Of a DNA stretch of 64,000 nt, positions 16,629-26,066 are shown piece by piece (positions within the stretch are counted from its first letter, which is position 1; every line of letters starts with the position of its first letter). This stretch comes from Robertkochia solimangrovi. GTDB lineage: Bacteria > Bacteroidota > Bacteroidia > Flavobacteriales > Flavobacteriaceae. Below the pieces are notes generated by a model, which was given only the letters and a program-made list of their open reading frames with translations, was not told where the DNA came from and did not search any database. The stretch lies in NCBI RefSeq assembly GCF_007279655.1, contig NZ_QKWN01000001.1, positions 806,001 to 870,000 of the forward strand, in the 5' to 3' direction. Both the position numbers and the translations under genes were made by a program.

Positions 16629-17222
16629 CTAATTCTCATTCAGGAAAGCCTTCTCATCGATTAGTTTCATTGCGATCGTAATTGTGAAATAACGATATAC
16701 AGCTTTTTGGAATTGGTCTTCGGGTATTGGAGCCAGTATTTTTTTAAAATCATTCAGGGGACCTGAATTTCCCTCTTCATTTATTTTGAACACTTCAGAC
16801 ATGTATTTGTATCGCCAGTTTTCACTGTTGTACAAATCAGATTCGTAAGCTTCAACGAAACAAAGCTTATCCAACATTAACGATCTTCGGATATGTGAGT
16901 TGAGATCAAAGTTAAGCTTATGATAAATAGTTAAAATATCTTCTTGCTGAAATTCATTTTCTTCTATCTTCTTGAATAGAATCAGGTAATCCTTTTTTGT
17001 TCTGCCAGTTAGAATACCATTTTTCAACAGATGATTTTCAAAATCCAGGTGCAATTCCATGGCAGTTAGCTTATGGGATGTGTTCTCATCGTAATTATAA
17101 TAGGTATTAATACAGTTTTCCAGGTATTGATCAACTTCTTTCTCCCTTATCTGGGAGAAAAGCATAATAGGTACGAGAGTGTACCCAATAAAAAATAAAA
17201 TTTTGAAATGATACCCTTTCAT
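16629..17222 (-). CDS. Hypothetical secreted or membrane-anchored protein
   Basis: Not recognised. The start at 17222 gives 197 residues beginning MKGYHFKILFFIGYTLVP, a signal peptide or anchor; a longer reading from 17315 would add 31 residues without leader character and is less likely. The rest is alpha-helical and acidic, with repeated Glu/Asp/Leu patterns (REKEVDQYLENCINTYYNYDE; KKIEENEFQQEDILTIYHK). No catalytic motif is visible. It is A+T-rich and follows the start of the M28 peptidase region on the same strand. Could be a small flavobacterial-specific envelope protein. Confidence 0.55.
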   Translation of the reverse strand: MKGYHFKILFFIGYTLVPIMLFSQIREKEVDQYLENCINTYYNYDENTSHKLTAMELHLDFENHLLKNGILTGRTKKDYLILFKKIEENEFQQEDILTIYHKLNFDLNSHIRRSLMLDKLCFVEAYESDLYNSENWRYKYMSEVFKINEEGNSGPLNDFKKILAPIPEDQFQKAVYRYFTITIAMKLIDEKAFLNEN

Positions 17223-17318
17223 TTTCTTATCCTTGTCAATGCTACAGGTAAGAGAATCAATATTTACGGATTGCCGTTTTAAGCTGAGCGATAATAACAA
17301 TTTGTTACTATACATGAA

Positions 17319-19364
17319 TTATTTCTTCGTTACATAAACCACACCTATACTTTCCAGCGCTTCCAGATATTCACTGACCAATGTCATAGGGATCGGACCG
17401 AATTCGGCGGAGACCATATTTCTGATATCGGAGACAGAATTTTTGCCATTCACCCTGTTCAGGATCTCATAACCGTACTCTGAGCCACTTCCACGAATTG
17501 CATGGTATGAAAAGATCTTGGGTGCGGGCTTGTTTTTACCATAGTGGTCCTTGAAATAATCGTATCCGAACGATAACATCCCACCCTTCAGACCTTCTTT
17601 ACGACTGTAGATCTTAAGATTAGTATTCTCAATATGCTGCAGGGGTTTACCTGCTCCTATGGTGGTCATTAAATCTTTGAGGAAGGTTTTGTATTCTTTT
17701 TCAATTTTGGAGGGGATCACTGCATAGGGCTTGATCGAATTAAATGCCTGAAGTTCTTGTTCCCAGAAATAATATTTACAATTCGCTTGTTCCTCCGCAT
17801 TTAAGGCACTGCTGAAGCCTAACATTTCATAGGAGCGCCTGATAAGATCCTGCTTCATTTGTTCCAGGAGGGCAGGGACATCCTTACTATTGAAATCAGC
17901 CAGATAATAGGCTGATGCCGCCCCGATGAACGCAGAACGTTTCAGGATGGTCGGATCGATATTTCCGGGTGCATCGTAATTGGTATGAATATAGCGGTCG
18001 GGATACTGATGTAAATAAATGGAAGGGATTTGGAAGGAGGCCTCGGTAAAAACTTCAAAATCACTTCCCATACTGAAATTCCCGATGATAGCCTGAAGGG
18101 GTTCCTTTCCACCTTCTTTTGAAACCATGGGATATTCGGTTTTTGAACCACTAGCATAGGCAAGGCTGGAATAGTTGAGGAACATACCAAAGGATTCCCC
18201 GATATCATTGATAAAGCTTGGGAGGCTCATCGGACCTCGGGAAACCTGATAAACCCCTTTGGTTTCGAGTCCGCCGCCCACCATGTCCATATGGATATTG
18301 AACTTCGTTCTTTTTGCAAACTCTGGATCGTAATTCAACAGGATCTTGGTGCCTTCAATCTCCGGAGACCAGAGAAAACGTATGGTCCTTTTGGGTCTTT
18401 CGATCCTTTCCTCGTCGATGAGTTTTTTCAGACTTCTGGCAACCTCAAGAATAGCAGCGCATCCGCTGGCATTATCATTGGCCCCGGGTCTGGGGTGGTC
18501 GAGATGACAGGTGAGCAGGATTTCTTCCTTCCCTTCATCGGTTCCTTTGATAACCGCGGTCAGGAGATCCCAATCCGTTGGTTTGGTTTCAGTTTCCACA
18601 TATGCGAATAATCGGATCTGTTCCCCTTTGTTAAGTCGGTTTTGAAAAGCTCTTGCCTGCTTCAGGGAAACCATGAATGCAAAAGAATTTATGTCGGCGA
18701 AATAATCGAAATGTCCCCATCGTATAAGGTTCTCATCTTCCCCATGCCATGCGGAAGGCTGGTTCTGAGCATAGCTGATAATACCCGCAGCCTTATATTT
18801 ATTGATAGCGAGATCTGCAATGCTCCCGGGTTGTGAAGAGGTTAGTACCAGCTTTCCTTCGATGTTCTTATTTTCATAATCAGATTCACTGCTGCCGGAG
18901 CCTATATCGACCAGTTCAGTAGCTACTTCACCACTTTTACTATCTTGTGCCACAACCATAGGGATCGATTCATAATCGGCGATCTTACTTTTGTTAGTCC
19001 AGACACCCCCTTCATTCTGCTGTTCCCATAGCTCTGCAAATTTTACATTCCAGGCCGGACGGGTCTTATGGGTGCCATACATCAACTTACCATCGGCAGG
19101 TATCTTTATTACCGCTACCCCTTCTAAATTATATTCCGTAAGTTTTTCAGAAATAAATGCGATCGCTTTATTGTAATCATCAGACCCACGCATACGATGT
19201 AACCTTGTGATGTATTCGAGATTTCGCTTTGCAGATTCTCCCGATAGTTCCTGATCTAAATAGGAAACGAGTTCTTCCTGATTCAGAGGCACCTTCTGTG
19301 CTGAGGTAAAGGCAGGAAGTCCACAGAGTACGATGAGGCATAAATACTTCAAGGTTGATGTCAT
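17319..19364 (-). CDS. Secreted M28 family aminopeptidase-like zinc peptidase
   Basis: A 681-residue protein with a signal peptide ending near TSAQ-23. A PA-like insert lies around 125-250, followed by the M28 catalytic domain. The co-catalytic zinc site is visible: His and Asp in CHLDHPRPGANDNASG (about 290-305), Glu in SPEIEGT (about 340), Asp in IHMDMVGGG (about 365) and His in RYIHTNYDAPG (about 465). The C-terminal 180 residues are an additional domain ending in a winged-helix-like segment. Probably removes N-terminal amino acids from extracellular or periplasmic peptides. Confidence 0.85.
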   Translation of the reverse strand: MTSTLKYLCLIVLCGLPAFTSAQKVPLNQEELVSYLDQELSGESAKRNLEYITRLHRMRGSDDYNKAIAFISEKLTEYNLEGVAVIKIPADGKLMYGTHKTRPAWNVKFAELWEQQNEGGVWTNKSKIADYESIPMVVAQDSKSGEVATELVDIGSGSSESDYENKNIEGKLVLTSSQPGSIADLAINKYKAAGIISYAQNQPSAWHGEDENLIRWGHFDYFADINSFAFMVSLKQARAFQNRLNKGEQIRLFAYVETETKPTDWDLLTAVIKGTDEGKEEILLTCHLDHPRPGANDNASGCAAILEVARSLKKLIDEERIERPKRTIRFLWSPEIEGTKILLNYDPEFAKRTKFNIHMDMVGGGLETKGVYQVSRGPMSLPSFINDIGESFGMFLNYSSLAYASGSKTEYPMVSKEGGKEPLQAIIGNFSMGSDFEVFTEASFQIPSIYLHQYPDRYIHTNYDAPGNIDPTILKRSAFIGAASAYYLADFNSKDVPALLEQMKQDLIRRSYEMLGFSSALNAEEQANCKYYFWEQELQAFNSIKPYAVIPSKIEKEYKTFLKDLMTTIGAGKPLQHIENTNLKIYSRKEGLKGGMLSFGYDYFKDHYGKNKPAPKIFSYHAIRGSGSEYGYEILNRVNGKNSVSDIRNMVSAEFGPIPMTLVSEYLEALESIGVVYVTKK

Positions 19365-19526
19365 TACGGTTTAGTTTAGTTTTATAAAAAGTCGATGGTT
19401 GGCGGAAAATAACTGTTAAATGTAAGAAAAGAATTTTTACGTTATCCGGAGGGTATGGAGATTTCAGGAATCGTTGTTTTACTTCTGTAAATAGCGGTTC
19501 CGGGATATGATCAGGTTTTAGTTCCC

Positions 19527-20117
19527 TTAGAATTGTGCTGTAATATAGATCAATGCAAAGATCCAGCCTGTATAGAGCAAAGTATATCCCAGAGCATACA
19601 TTGTTGATTTCACGATATTTCCCTGCGTGGTTTTCGATCTGATGAATACCATTTTTAAAGCTCTGAAAAATATCCAGTAAAGTATTGCCAATAAGATGAA
19701 AATTGAAAACCATAGCGCTGCCTCCAATACAATCATCAATACGATGATGAGCATCGATATCCCAATCCATACCAGAATGGATAAAACCAGTCCGCCAATA
19801 CCTTCACCGATCGATACTTCCGGTAATTTAACATCTGGAATAGCATCTCCGGTTATAAAGCCTTTTTTAAGATTTTGGAAACTTGGGTAATCATCGATGA
19901 GCCCAATACCCGTATACAGACCATAGCTCATAAAAAAGAAGAGTGCGGTTGCAATGATTCCAAGGGAGAAATAGGAGTTGGAGGTCAGACTTCGTTGAAT
20001 ATTGATTCCGGTTAGATATACTGTTAAAATTGTAATTCCGATTACGATCAGGGAAACGTTAAAAACGGATTTCCCCTTTAAATAGGTTTTGCTGGCTTTC
20101 ATTTTGAGGGTGTTCAT
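19527..20117 (-). CDS. Multi-pass membrane protein of unknown function
   Basis: About 196 residues from ATG at 20117. An in-frame ATG at 20135 would overlap the end of the preceding hydrolase gene by 14 bases and is also possible. Five hydrophobic helices are evident: about 20-38, 51-70, 105-130, 132-150 and 175-195, with a hydrophilic loop between the second and third (DDYPSFQNLKKGFITGDAIPDVKLPE). No family is recognised. The tight junction with the alpha/beta hydrolase suggests cotranscription. Confidence 0.65.
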   Translation of the reverse strand: MNTLKMKASKTYLKGKSVFNVSLIVIGITILTVYLTGINIQRSLTSNSYFSLGIIATALFFFMSYGLYTGIGLIDDYPSFQNLKKGFITGDAIPDVKLPEVSIGEGIGGLVLSILVWIGISMLIIVLMIVLEAALWFSIFILLAILYWIFFRALKMVFIRSKTTQGNIVKSTMYALGYTLLYTGWIFALIYITAQF

Positions 20118-20121
20118 AATA

Positions 20122-21174
20122 TTAATCCAATTCATTTAGGAATTGGAGGATCGCTTCAATGATGAGCTCTGGTGAATCCCGGTATTCATAACCAGAGACC
20201 ATAGGATTCTTAATTCGGGTGAATTTAAGATTTTTCCCAAACGCCTTGATAAACCGGTCTTCTGCTGCAATGGTTTCGGGATATACTATTTCGGAATAGA
20301 AGCTGTGTATTTCATTTTGAAGCGTAGTATCCTTCTTTAGCAGGTTAAAAAAGGAACGAGCGGTTGTATCCTGAATGCTGTTGATCCATTGATCACGGAA
20401 GAGGGTGTCTTCTGCAAATCGATCCATAAAATCTCTTGTTGGGGAGGGTGGAATGTTGCTTCTTAGTTCATCCAGCAATGGAGATCCGACAAATAAAAGT
20501 GCCGGTGAATATGCTTCATAGCCTTGTCTTCCGTTTTCAGCGACAATGGCAAGTGCCTTAATTTTAATTTTGAAGGATTCAGTAATTGCGAGTTTAGGTA
20601 TGTATTGCTTTCTGGCTGAAGTAATCTTGTTTCTGTCGTTCTTTTCTGAATTTGCCCCGGGGCTTGCTCTGCTATACATTTCATAAGAATCGAGAGGGTC
20701 ATTTAAATGAACATCGAGCCAGGGAACTCCCAATCCATTTAAATATACGAGACCCGCAATCCTATCGGGGTAATTTTCAGCGAGACAGGTAAGTTCTGCC
20801 GTTACGGAAGAATTCCCCATGAATATGGCTTTGTCAAATCCGAAAGCATCAATAAATGAGATTAGGTGATTTGCTTGATTTTCTACCTTGTAAGATCCTT
20901 CAGCAGAGCCACCGTATCCGGGTCTGGTAATTGCCATGACTCTGTTGTTCCCGGTAAAAAACGGGCCAAAGTTCTTGTAGGTATATGCGTCCCATGCTTC
21001 GGAATGTACCAGAATAAGCGGGATACCTTGACCACCAAAATCGAGGTAATGTGTATTTAAGCCATTTACTTCAATGAACTTACTTTTAAAGTGAGCCTCT
21101 TCCGTCTGTCCGGAAGATATATGATGATTGAGCAGGATCATCATGAAAAGCAAGGTTAACCTATTTAAATTCAT
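20122..21174 (-). CDS. Secreted alpha/beta hydrolase
   Basis: The start at 21174 gives 350 residues with a signal peptide (MNLNRLTLLFMMILLNHHIS); a longer reading from 21276 would overlap the preceding glycosidase gene and lacks leader features at its start. The fold is recognisable from IPLILVHSEAWDAYTY, VMAITRPGYGGS and the nucleophile elbow IFMGNSSVTAE. The elbow ends in Val rather than the usual Gly (G-x-S-x-G), which is seen in some members but makes activity less certain. The substrate is unknown. Confidence 0.75.
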   Translation of the reverse strand: MNLNRLTLLFMMILLNHHISSGQTEEAHFKSKFIEVNGLNTHYLDFGGQGIPLILVHSEAWDAYTYKNFGPFFTGNNRVMAITRPGYGGSAEGSYKVENQANHLISFIDAFGFDKAIFMGNSSVTAELTCLAENYPDRIAGLVYLNGLGVPWLDVHLNDPLDSYEMYSRASPGANSEKNDRNKITSARKQYIPKLAITESFKIKIKALAIVAENGRQGYEAYSPALLFVGSPLLDELRSNIPPSPTRDFMDRFAEDTLFRDQWINSIQDTTARSFFNLLKKDTTLQNEIHSFYSEIVYPETIAAEDRFIKAFGKNLKFTRIKNPMVSGYEYRDSPELIIEAILQFLNELD

Positions 21175-21209
21175 TTGCTGACTGGATTGTGTTAGTAAGG
21201 TGTTTGTAG

Positions 21210-22304
21210 TTAATATCCGGTTATGGCTTTTAAGGTTTGAAAGAAATCTTTCTTTCGTGCTGAACGGATCTTCCAATCAGCCGGTATACTTTGAAACCCG
21301 GATTCATAACCTTCATCTTTTCGTCTGTAATCGAAATAACCCCAGGAAGCATAGTTTTCAATAGCGGATAAAAGGTTATAAGATTCTTTATCAAAATCAT
21401 AATGGTCGTCTTCATTGAACACGATGGGTTTTGGGGTGTAAGCAACTGAATTTCTAACTTTTTTCACCATAGCTTCAATATCCTGTGGATTGGCACCATT
21501 GCCATGAAGCAAAATGAAGTCGGAATTTTTGATAATTTCCTCTGAAGGAATACTTTTCCCACTATAGCTAGTACTGACCAATAGTTCGTTTTTGCTGATG
21601 TTTTTTACCCGGTTGATAAGTTCATTTACACGACCCGGTTTGAGGATATCATGATCATAGTGGATGTTACATTCATTATTGATCTCTACAATGATATTAC
21701 GATATCCCTCATCCAGAATCCATTTCGTGATATGGTCCACGGCATTGATCACAGCATTTTCATCAGTCAGATATTCATCCTGACCAAAATAGAAATAGCC
21801 CAGGATCACCACCATGTGTAATTCATCAGCCTTGTCCAGAATCATTTTTAATCGATTTAAATATTCTGAGTTCAGGCTTCCATCTTTCTCAAAGGCTGAG
21901 TTTCTCCAACCTTGATTGCCATAACCGGTAGGACTTCCGCCCTGTAAATTCAAAGTGAATGCCAGTAGGCCATAAGACCTCCAGCTTTCCATCGCTGCGA
22001 CGAACTCCCCGGTGTTTCTGGATGGATCCCATTCCTGAGTATCCGGATAGACGAATCTTTTTTTTGTAGTGGGGTTTGAGTCGTCAAAGATACCCTGTAC
22101 CATTCTTGAATTGAAAAGGAGGCCTTCGATCTTATGATCATTCCAGTATCGTCCTTTATAAGTAAGCTGGTCATTGATGTAGAATTGCTCTCCTTTGATC
22201 GATACCATAGTGCTGGATTTCTGTTCAGAACTAAAGGAAAGGAATCCCAATGACAGCGGTAAGAGCGTTGCGAATAGTATCAGGATGTTGTATTTTACTT
22301 GCAT
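21210..22304 (-). CDS. Secreted glycoside hydrolase, clan GH-A type TIM barrel
   Basis: A 364-residue protein with an N-terminal signal peptide. The domain has the cellulase-like clan GH-A plan: GLLAFTLNLQGGSP near 105, VVILGYFYFGQD near 160, IIVEINNECN near 200 with the expected acid/base Glu after Asn, and PIVFNEDDH near 305 holding the likely nucleophile Glu. The exact family (GH5-like or other) cannot be set by eye. It precedes the alpha/beta hydrolase by about 35 bases on the same strand, and they may form a degradation unit. Confidence 0.75.
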   Translation of the reverse strand: MQVKYNILILFATLLPLSLGFLSFSSEQKSSTMVSIKGEQFYINDQLTYKGRYWNDHKIEGLLFNSRMVQGIFDDSNPTTKKRFVYPDTQEWDPSRNTGEFVAAMESWRSYGLLAFTLNLQGGSPTGYGNQGWRNSAFEKDGSLNSEYLNRLKMILDKADELHMVVILGYFYFGQDEYLTDENAVINAVDHITKWILDEGYRNIIVEINNECNIHYDHDILKPGRVNELINRVKNISKNELLVSTSYSGKSIPSEEIIKNSDFILLHGNGANPQDIEAMVKKVRNSVAYTPKPIVFNEDDHYDFDKESYNLLSAIENYASWGYFDYRRKDEGYESGFQSIPADWKIRSARKKDFFQTLKAITGY

Positions 22305-22376
22305 AACGGCTTCATCTAAATTTCACAGCACTTTTTTCAATAGACATACTTAACTGTTGCTCGTCGTCAATTCTGC

Positions 22377-23183
22377 TTACTCGGCATTCAAATACCTGAG
22401 TCCTTCATAAATCGCAGGTAATGGAACGGAGCGATGATCTTCATTTTCCCAATAGTTATGTGTTATATTCATGGAATTTCCAGTAGCGAGAATTCCTTTA
22501 TAAAATCGTTCATGACGTAATTTATTTTTTCCTTCATTTTTTTCGCCCTGATTTGCAGTTGCTATATAGAGCCGTTTTTCAAAGCATCGTGGATCTGTGT
22601 TCTCGATCTTTTCAAGCATGGTGGCTTCATCCCACCAGAGACTAGGGTCAATGGCCAAAAAATTGTCGAACATACTGTTTTCATCCAGGTAGGCATTGAC
22701 GGTAAGGAGCCCTCCCAACGAGTGTCCGACTAGCGTACGTGATGCTTGTGTTCTGTAATTCTTATCGAGGTACGGAAGAAGTTCATTTTCGATAAATTTC
22801 AAAAAATGCTTACCCCCTCCCATCGTGTTGGGCCTTGTGGTCTTTATTTTGGTAATGGTGAAGTCCCGTTCCCTGTCAACATTTTCAATGGCAACAATGA
22901 TCGTTTCCGGCATAAAGTAGTTTCGATTCGTACCGGAACTCATGAAATGCACGATACCAGAGGTAGTTTTAAAAAAGGTTTCCCCATCAAGCAGGATCAA
23001 TACGGGATAGCTGTGGCCGGGTTCATCAGGGTCATTGTAAGAATCGGGAAGGTCGATCAGACAAATTCTCTCTTCATTTAGAATTTCGGAATGGATCGAA
23101 ATGCTTTTCTTTTCCGGTTCAGATTTTTGTTGGCATGAAATTATACCAAAACTAACCAGTAACAGTATTAGTAGTTTTTTCAT
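22377..23183 (-). CDS. Lipoprotein esterase, alpha/beta hydrolase of the esterase D/Fes type
   Basis: A 268-residue lipoprotein (SFGIISC at about residue 17). It has the esterase D (PF00756) layout: YPVLILLDGETFF near 60, PETIIVAIENVDRERDFT near 95-110, nucleophile elbow LVGHSLGGLLTV near 150, a DPSLWWDE acid-loop segment near 180, and the terminal His in NEDHRSVP near 250. Related enzymes hydrolyse siderophore esters, acetylated sugars or feruloyl esters. Surface anchoring fits scavenging of esterified substrates. Confidence 0.85.
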   Translation of the reverse strand: MKKLLILLLVSFGIISCQQKSEPEKKSISIHSEILNEERICLIDLPDSYNDPDEPGHSYPVLILLDGETFFKTTSGIVHFMSSGTNRNYFMPETIIVAIENVDRERDFTITKIKTTRPNTMGGGKHFLKFIENELLPYLDKNYRTQASRTLVGHSLGGLLTVNAYLDENSMFDNFLAIDPSLWWDEATMLEKIENTDPRCFEKRLYIATANQGEKNEGKNKLRHERFYKGILATGNSMNITHNYWENEDHRSVPLPAIYEGLRYLNAE

Positions 23184-23256
23184 AGGTCAGTTTATGTCAA
23201 GGCTGTAAATGCTGTAAGTCATTGATTTTTACTGTTTAGTGCCGAAAGACAGAATT

Positions 23257-23808
23257 TTATTCCTGACTGGATTCATCAGTTGAGCCCGGCTCAGAGCCAG
23301 GTATCGGTAAGGGTAATTCACTTACCGGGGCGTCCCAAACGATCTTCCAGTCACCTTCAGTCTTTTCCCAAAGTACGACATATTTTCCTTTATCGGACAT
23401 GGCTGGTATCGGTGCGTTTTCATAAGGTTCGAAAGTAAGTGTATACTGTCCGAGTTCAGTGGCCAGGTCACCGCTGGCCTTCACTTCCTGAACCCTAAGG
23501 TCAAATATCCATTTCCCGAATTGTATATTCTGTTTCCAGCCTTTTATCAGGTTATCACGGCCAACCAGTGGAGGTTGATTCGGAGGTAATTGAATACAGT
23601 CTTCGGTAAAATACATGGCCACAGAATCGATCATTCCTGTTGCATACCATTGCTGAATTTGTTTATTCTTATTGTCGATGATCGTTTTCACCTGCTTTGA
23701 GTACTCAGTTCCAGTCAAATCATCAATGGGCTTTGGATTGGTGCAATTGTATAACAGTAAGACGAATAAAGCCAGAGATGAAAGGAGGATATATTTTTTC
23801 ATTTTCAA
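23257..23808 (-). CDS. SnoaL-like/DUF4440 (NTF2-fold) lipoprotein
   Basis: A 183-residue lipoprotein with Cys near residue 22 after a hydrophobic stretch. The remainder is an NTF2-like cone: VKTIIDNKNKQIQQWYATGMIDSVAMYFTEDCIQL in two short segments, then LVGRDNLIKGWKQNI, QYTLTFEPYEN and GKYVVLWEKTEGDWKIVWDA. This fits SnoaL/DUF4440 proteins such as SgcJ/EcaC. The function is usually unknown. It lies 26 bases downstream of the molybdopterin enzyme gene and may be cotranscribed with it. Confidence 0.8.
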   Translation of the reverse strand: MKMKKYILLSSLALFVLLLYNCTNPKPIDDLTGTEYSKQVKTIIDNKNKQIQQWYATGMIDSVAMYFTEDCIQLPPNQPPLVGRDNLIKGWKQNIQFGKWIFDLRVQEVKASGDLATELGQYTLTFEPYENAPIPAMSDKGKYVVLWEKTEGDWKIVWDAPVSELPLPIPGSEPGSTDESSQE

Positions 23809-23834
23809 AAGAAATTGATTTTAATTTATGGTGA

Positions 23835-26066
23835 TCAGGTATATTTCACATGCGTATCCGTCGTTTCGCTGACGGATGCTTCAGGTTCATATTTGATGAC
23901 CTGTACCCTGCAGTTTTGAATTGCTGCACCACCCCCGAGGTCGGTAAGACGATCATTGGTCAGTGCATTGGCAGTACTACTTCCTTTAATGTGGGAAGGC
24001 CAGAAACCACTGGGCATGAGAACTACACCGGGTCGTATCCGGTTTTTTAATCTGGCCTTGATAATGACCGAACCATTTCTGTTTTCCACCCTGATCAGGT
24101 CGCCATTACTAATATTTCGACTCAGTGCATCTTTACTATGGATCTCAAGTGTTGGAGCTCCCTCGGTTTCGATTAGATGGCGGACATTGGCATGCGAAGA
24201 GTTATGGAAATTTTTGGTAGCCTTTACGGTCATTAACTGTAGTGGGTAGTCCCTGGAATTTCTATACCGAACGGCCCTGTATTTTGGTAAGGCGTGTCCG
24301 TTATTCTTAAGGGAGGTTGCATAAAATTCACATTTACCGGATTCGGTTCCGAAACCACCTTGTGCATGAGGCATAAAGGGTTCGGGTATTTTTAATTTTG
24401 CCCATCCGTGTTCCATCAGGTAGTCGAAGGTGATTCCTTCCAGATAGGGGTGGTCTGAATCGACAACGGACTTTACCAAATCCAGATCGGATTCTTCAAA
24501 GCACGGATCGGTGAACCCCATTTCCTTAGCCAGCAATCTGAAAAATTCACTGTTTGGTTTTGCTTCCCCGATCGGTTCGATAGCGGGCTGATTCAGATTG
24601 ATATACACCTGACCCCAGGAGTCGGCAATGTCCCAATGTTCCAGCTGTGTGGTGGCCGGAAAGATATAGTCGGCATATTTTGCGGTATCGGTGATAAAGT
24701 GTTCGACGACCACTGTGAACAAGTCTTCTCGTTCCAGTCCTTTTCGAATCAGATTCTGATTAGGGATTGAAACAACCGGATTGGCATTAAAGACGAATAA
24801 AGTTTTTATCGCTGGTCTGAGTCTGCGGTTGTTCAACACACGACCGAGTTGTACCATATTGATAAAGCGTGTTTCTTTTTCTGCCAGTGTTGAGTGCATG
24901 TCCAGTCGTTCCCAATTCAATGCCTTGCCGAATAATTCATAGGTGAAATGCATCAATCCGCCACCGTGTTCACGCCAGGCTCCCGTAAGAGAAGGTAGCA
25001 TACCGATAGCCCGGAAGGCATCACCGCCGTTATGAGAATGTTCCATCCCGATAAGGTAGCGGATCAGGGAAGGTTTGGCCTTCGCATATTCATGGGCAAG
25101 ATCGATGATCTGAGATTCTTCCAATCCGCAGATCGCAGCTACGGAAGCAGGGTCATAATTTTGAACGTGGGCTTTTAAAGCCTCAAAACCAAGGGTGTAT
25201 CTTTCGATATAATCATTGTCGGTGAGTCCTTCATTGATGATGATATGCATCATCCCCAGGGCAAGAGCAACATCAGTATCGGGCATAGGTTGAATATGGA
25301 GGTCCGCTTCCATGGCGGTAACTGACTTGAACGGGTCGATCACGACAAGTTTAGCACCTTGTTCCCTGGCTTTCAAGATAAATGGCCAAAGGTGGATATT
25401 TGATTTTTTGGTATTGGTACCCCAAAGAATGATATAGCGACTGTTTACAATATCTTCGGGTAGTACCCCGGTCGTTTGTCCGTTAGCAAGAAGATTTCCG
25501 GTAACCGCGGGAGCCCCACAAATGGTTTCGGATAAATTGGAAGCCCCCAGCTTTGTAAAGAAACGTTTGCTCATCGCACTTTTTTGGATCAGGCTCTGCG
25601 TTCCCATATAACCGAAGGGGAGTACCGATTCACTCCCATATTCTTCAACAGAAGCGGTCAGTTTTTCTGCGACTTCCCTGATGGCCTGCATCCAGCTGAT
25701 CTCTTCGAATTTCCCTTGCCCTTTCTCACCGACACGTTTAAGGGGTGTTACGATACGGTCGGGGTGAAAGGCGATATCCTGTGGGAAGGTTTCCATTTTA
25801 CCACAGAGTTTCCCTGCGGTGAACGGGTTATTCTTATCGGCTGCAAACGCTGTGATGACTCCATGTTTTACAGTTACTTTCCAGCTACAGGAATCCGGAC
25901 AATCATGATAACAGACACCATGGAAAGTTTTTGCTTCACCCAGCGTACATCCAGAAAGCGACAACAATGTTCCCGGAGCGAGTGAAGCTAATTGCAGCCC
26001 GGCATATCCCTGAATTCCGAGGTCGATGAATTTTCGTCTCGTTAATTTTTTGCTTTTCCCGGACAT
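23835..26066 (-). CDS. Tat-exported molybdopterin-dependent oxidoreductase
   Basis: The start at 26066 gives 743 residues with KLTRRKFIDLG, a twin-arginine signal; an upstream start at 26096 only adds ten residues. A [4Fe-4S] motif follows: CYHDCPDSCSW plus a distal Cys in GKLCGKM, near 55-85. The molybdopterin-binding domains show GYMGTQSLIQ, ILWGTNTKKSNIHLWP, VVIDPFKS, FVFNANPVVSIPNQ and the C-terminal MTVKATKNFHNSSHAN and GDLIRVENRNG. It belongs to the broad formate dehydrogenase/DMSO reductase superfamily; the substrate cannot be read. No iron-sulfur or membrane-anchor subunit and no cofactor-synthesis genes are adjacent, so the electron partner is unknown. Confidence 0.85.
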   Translation of the reverse strand: MSGKSKKLTRRKFIDLGIQGYAGLQLASLAPGTLLSLSGCTLGEAKTFHGVCYHDCPDSCSWKVTVKHGVITAFAADKNNPFTAGKLCGKMETFPQDIAFHPDRIVTPLKRVGEKGQGKFEEISWMQAIREVAEKLTASVEEYGSESVLPFGYMGTQSLIQKSAMSKRFFTKLGASNLSETICGAPAVTGNLLANGQTTGVLPEDIVNSRYIILWGTNTKKSNIHLWPFILKAREQGAKLVVIDPFKSVTAMEADLHIQPMPDTDVALALGMMHIIINEGLTDNDYIERYTLGFEALKAHVQNYDPASVAAICGLEESQIIDLAHEYAKAKPSLIRYLIGMEHSHNGGDAFRAIGMLPSLTGAWREHGGGLMHFTYELFGKALNWERLDMHSTLAEKETRFINMVQLGRVLNNRRLRPAIKTLFVFNANPVVSIPNQNLIRKGLEREDLFTVVVEHFITDTAKYADYIFPATTQLEHWDIADSWGQVYINLNQPAIEPIGEAKPNSEFFRLLAKEMGFTDPCFEESDLDLVKSVVDSDHPYLEGITFDYLMEHGWAKLKIPEPFMPHAQGGFGTESGKCEFYATSLKNNGHALPKYRAVRYRNSRDYPLQLMTVKATKNFHNSSHANVRHLIETEGAPTLEIHSKDALSRNISNGDLIRVENRNGSVIIKARLKNRIRPGVVLMPSGFWPSHIKGSSTANALTNDRLTDLGGGAAIQNCRVQVIKYEPEASVSETTDTHVKYT

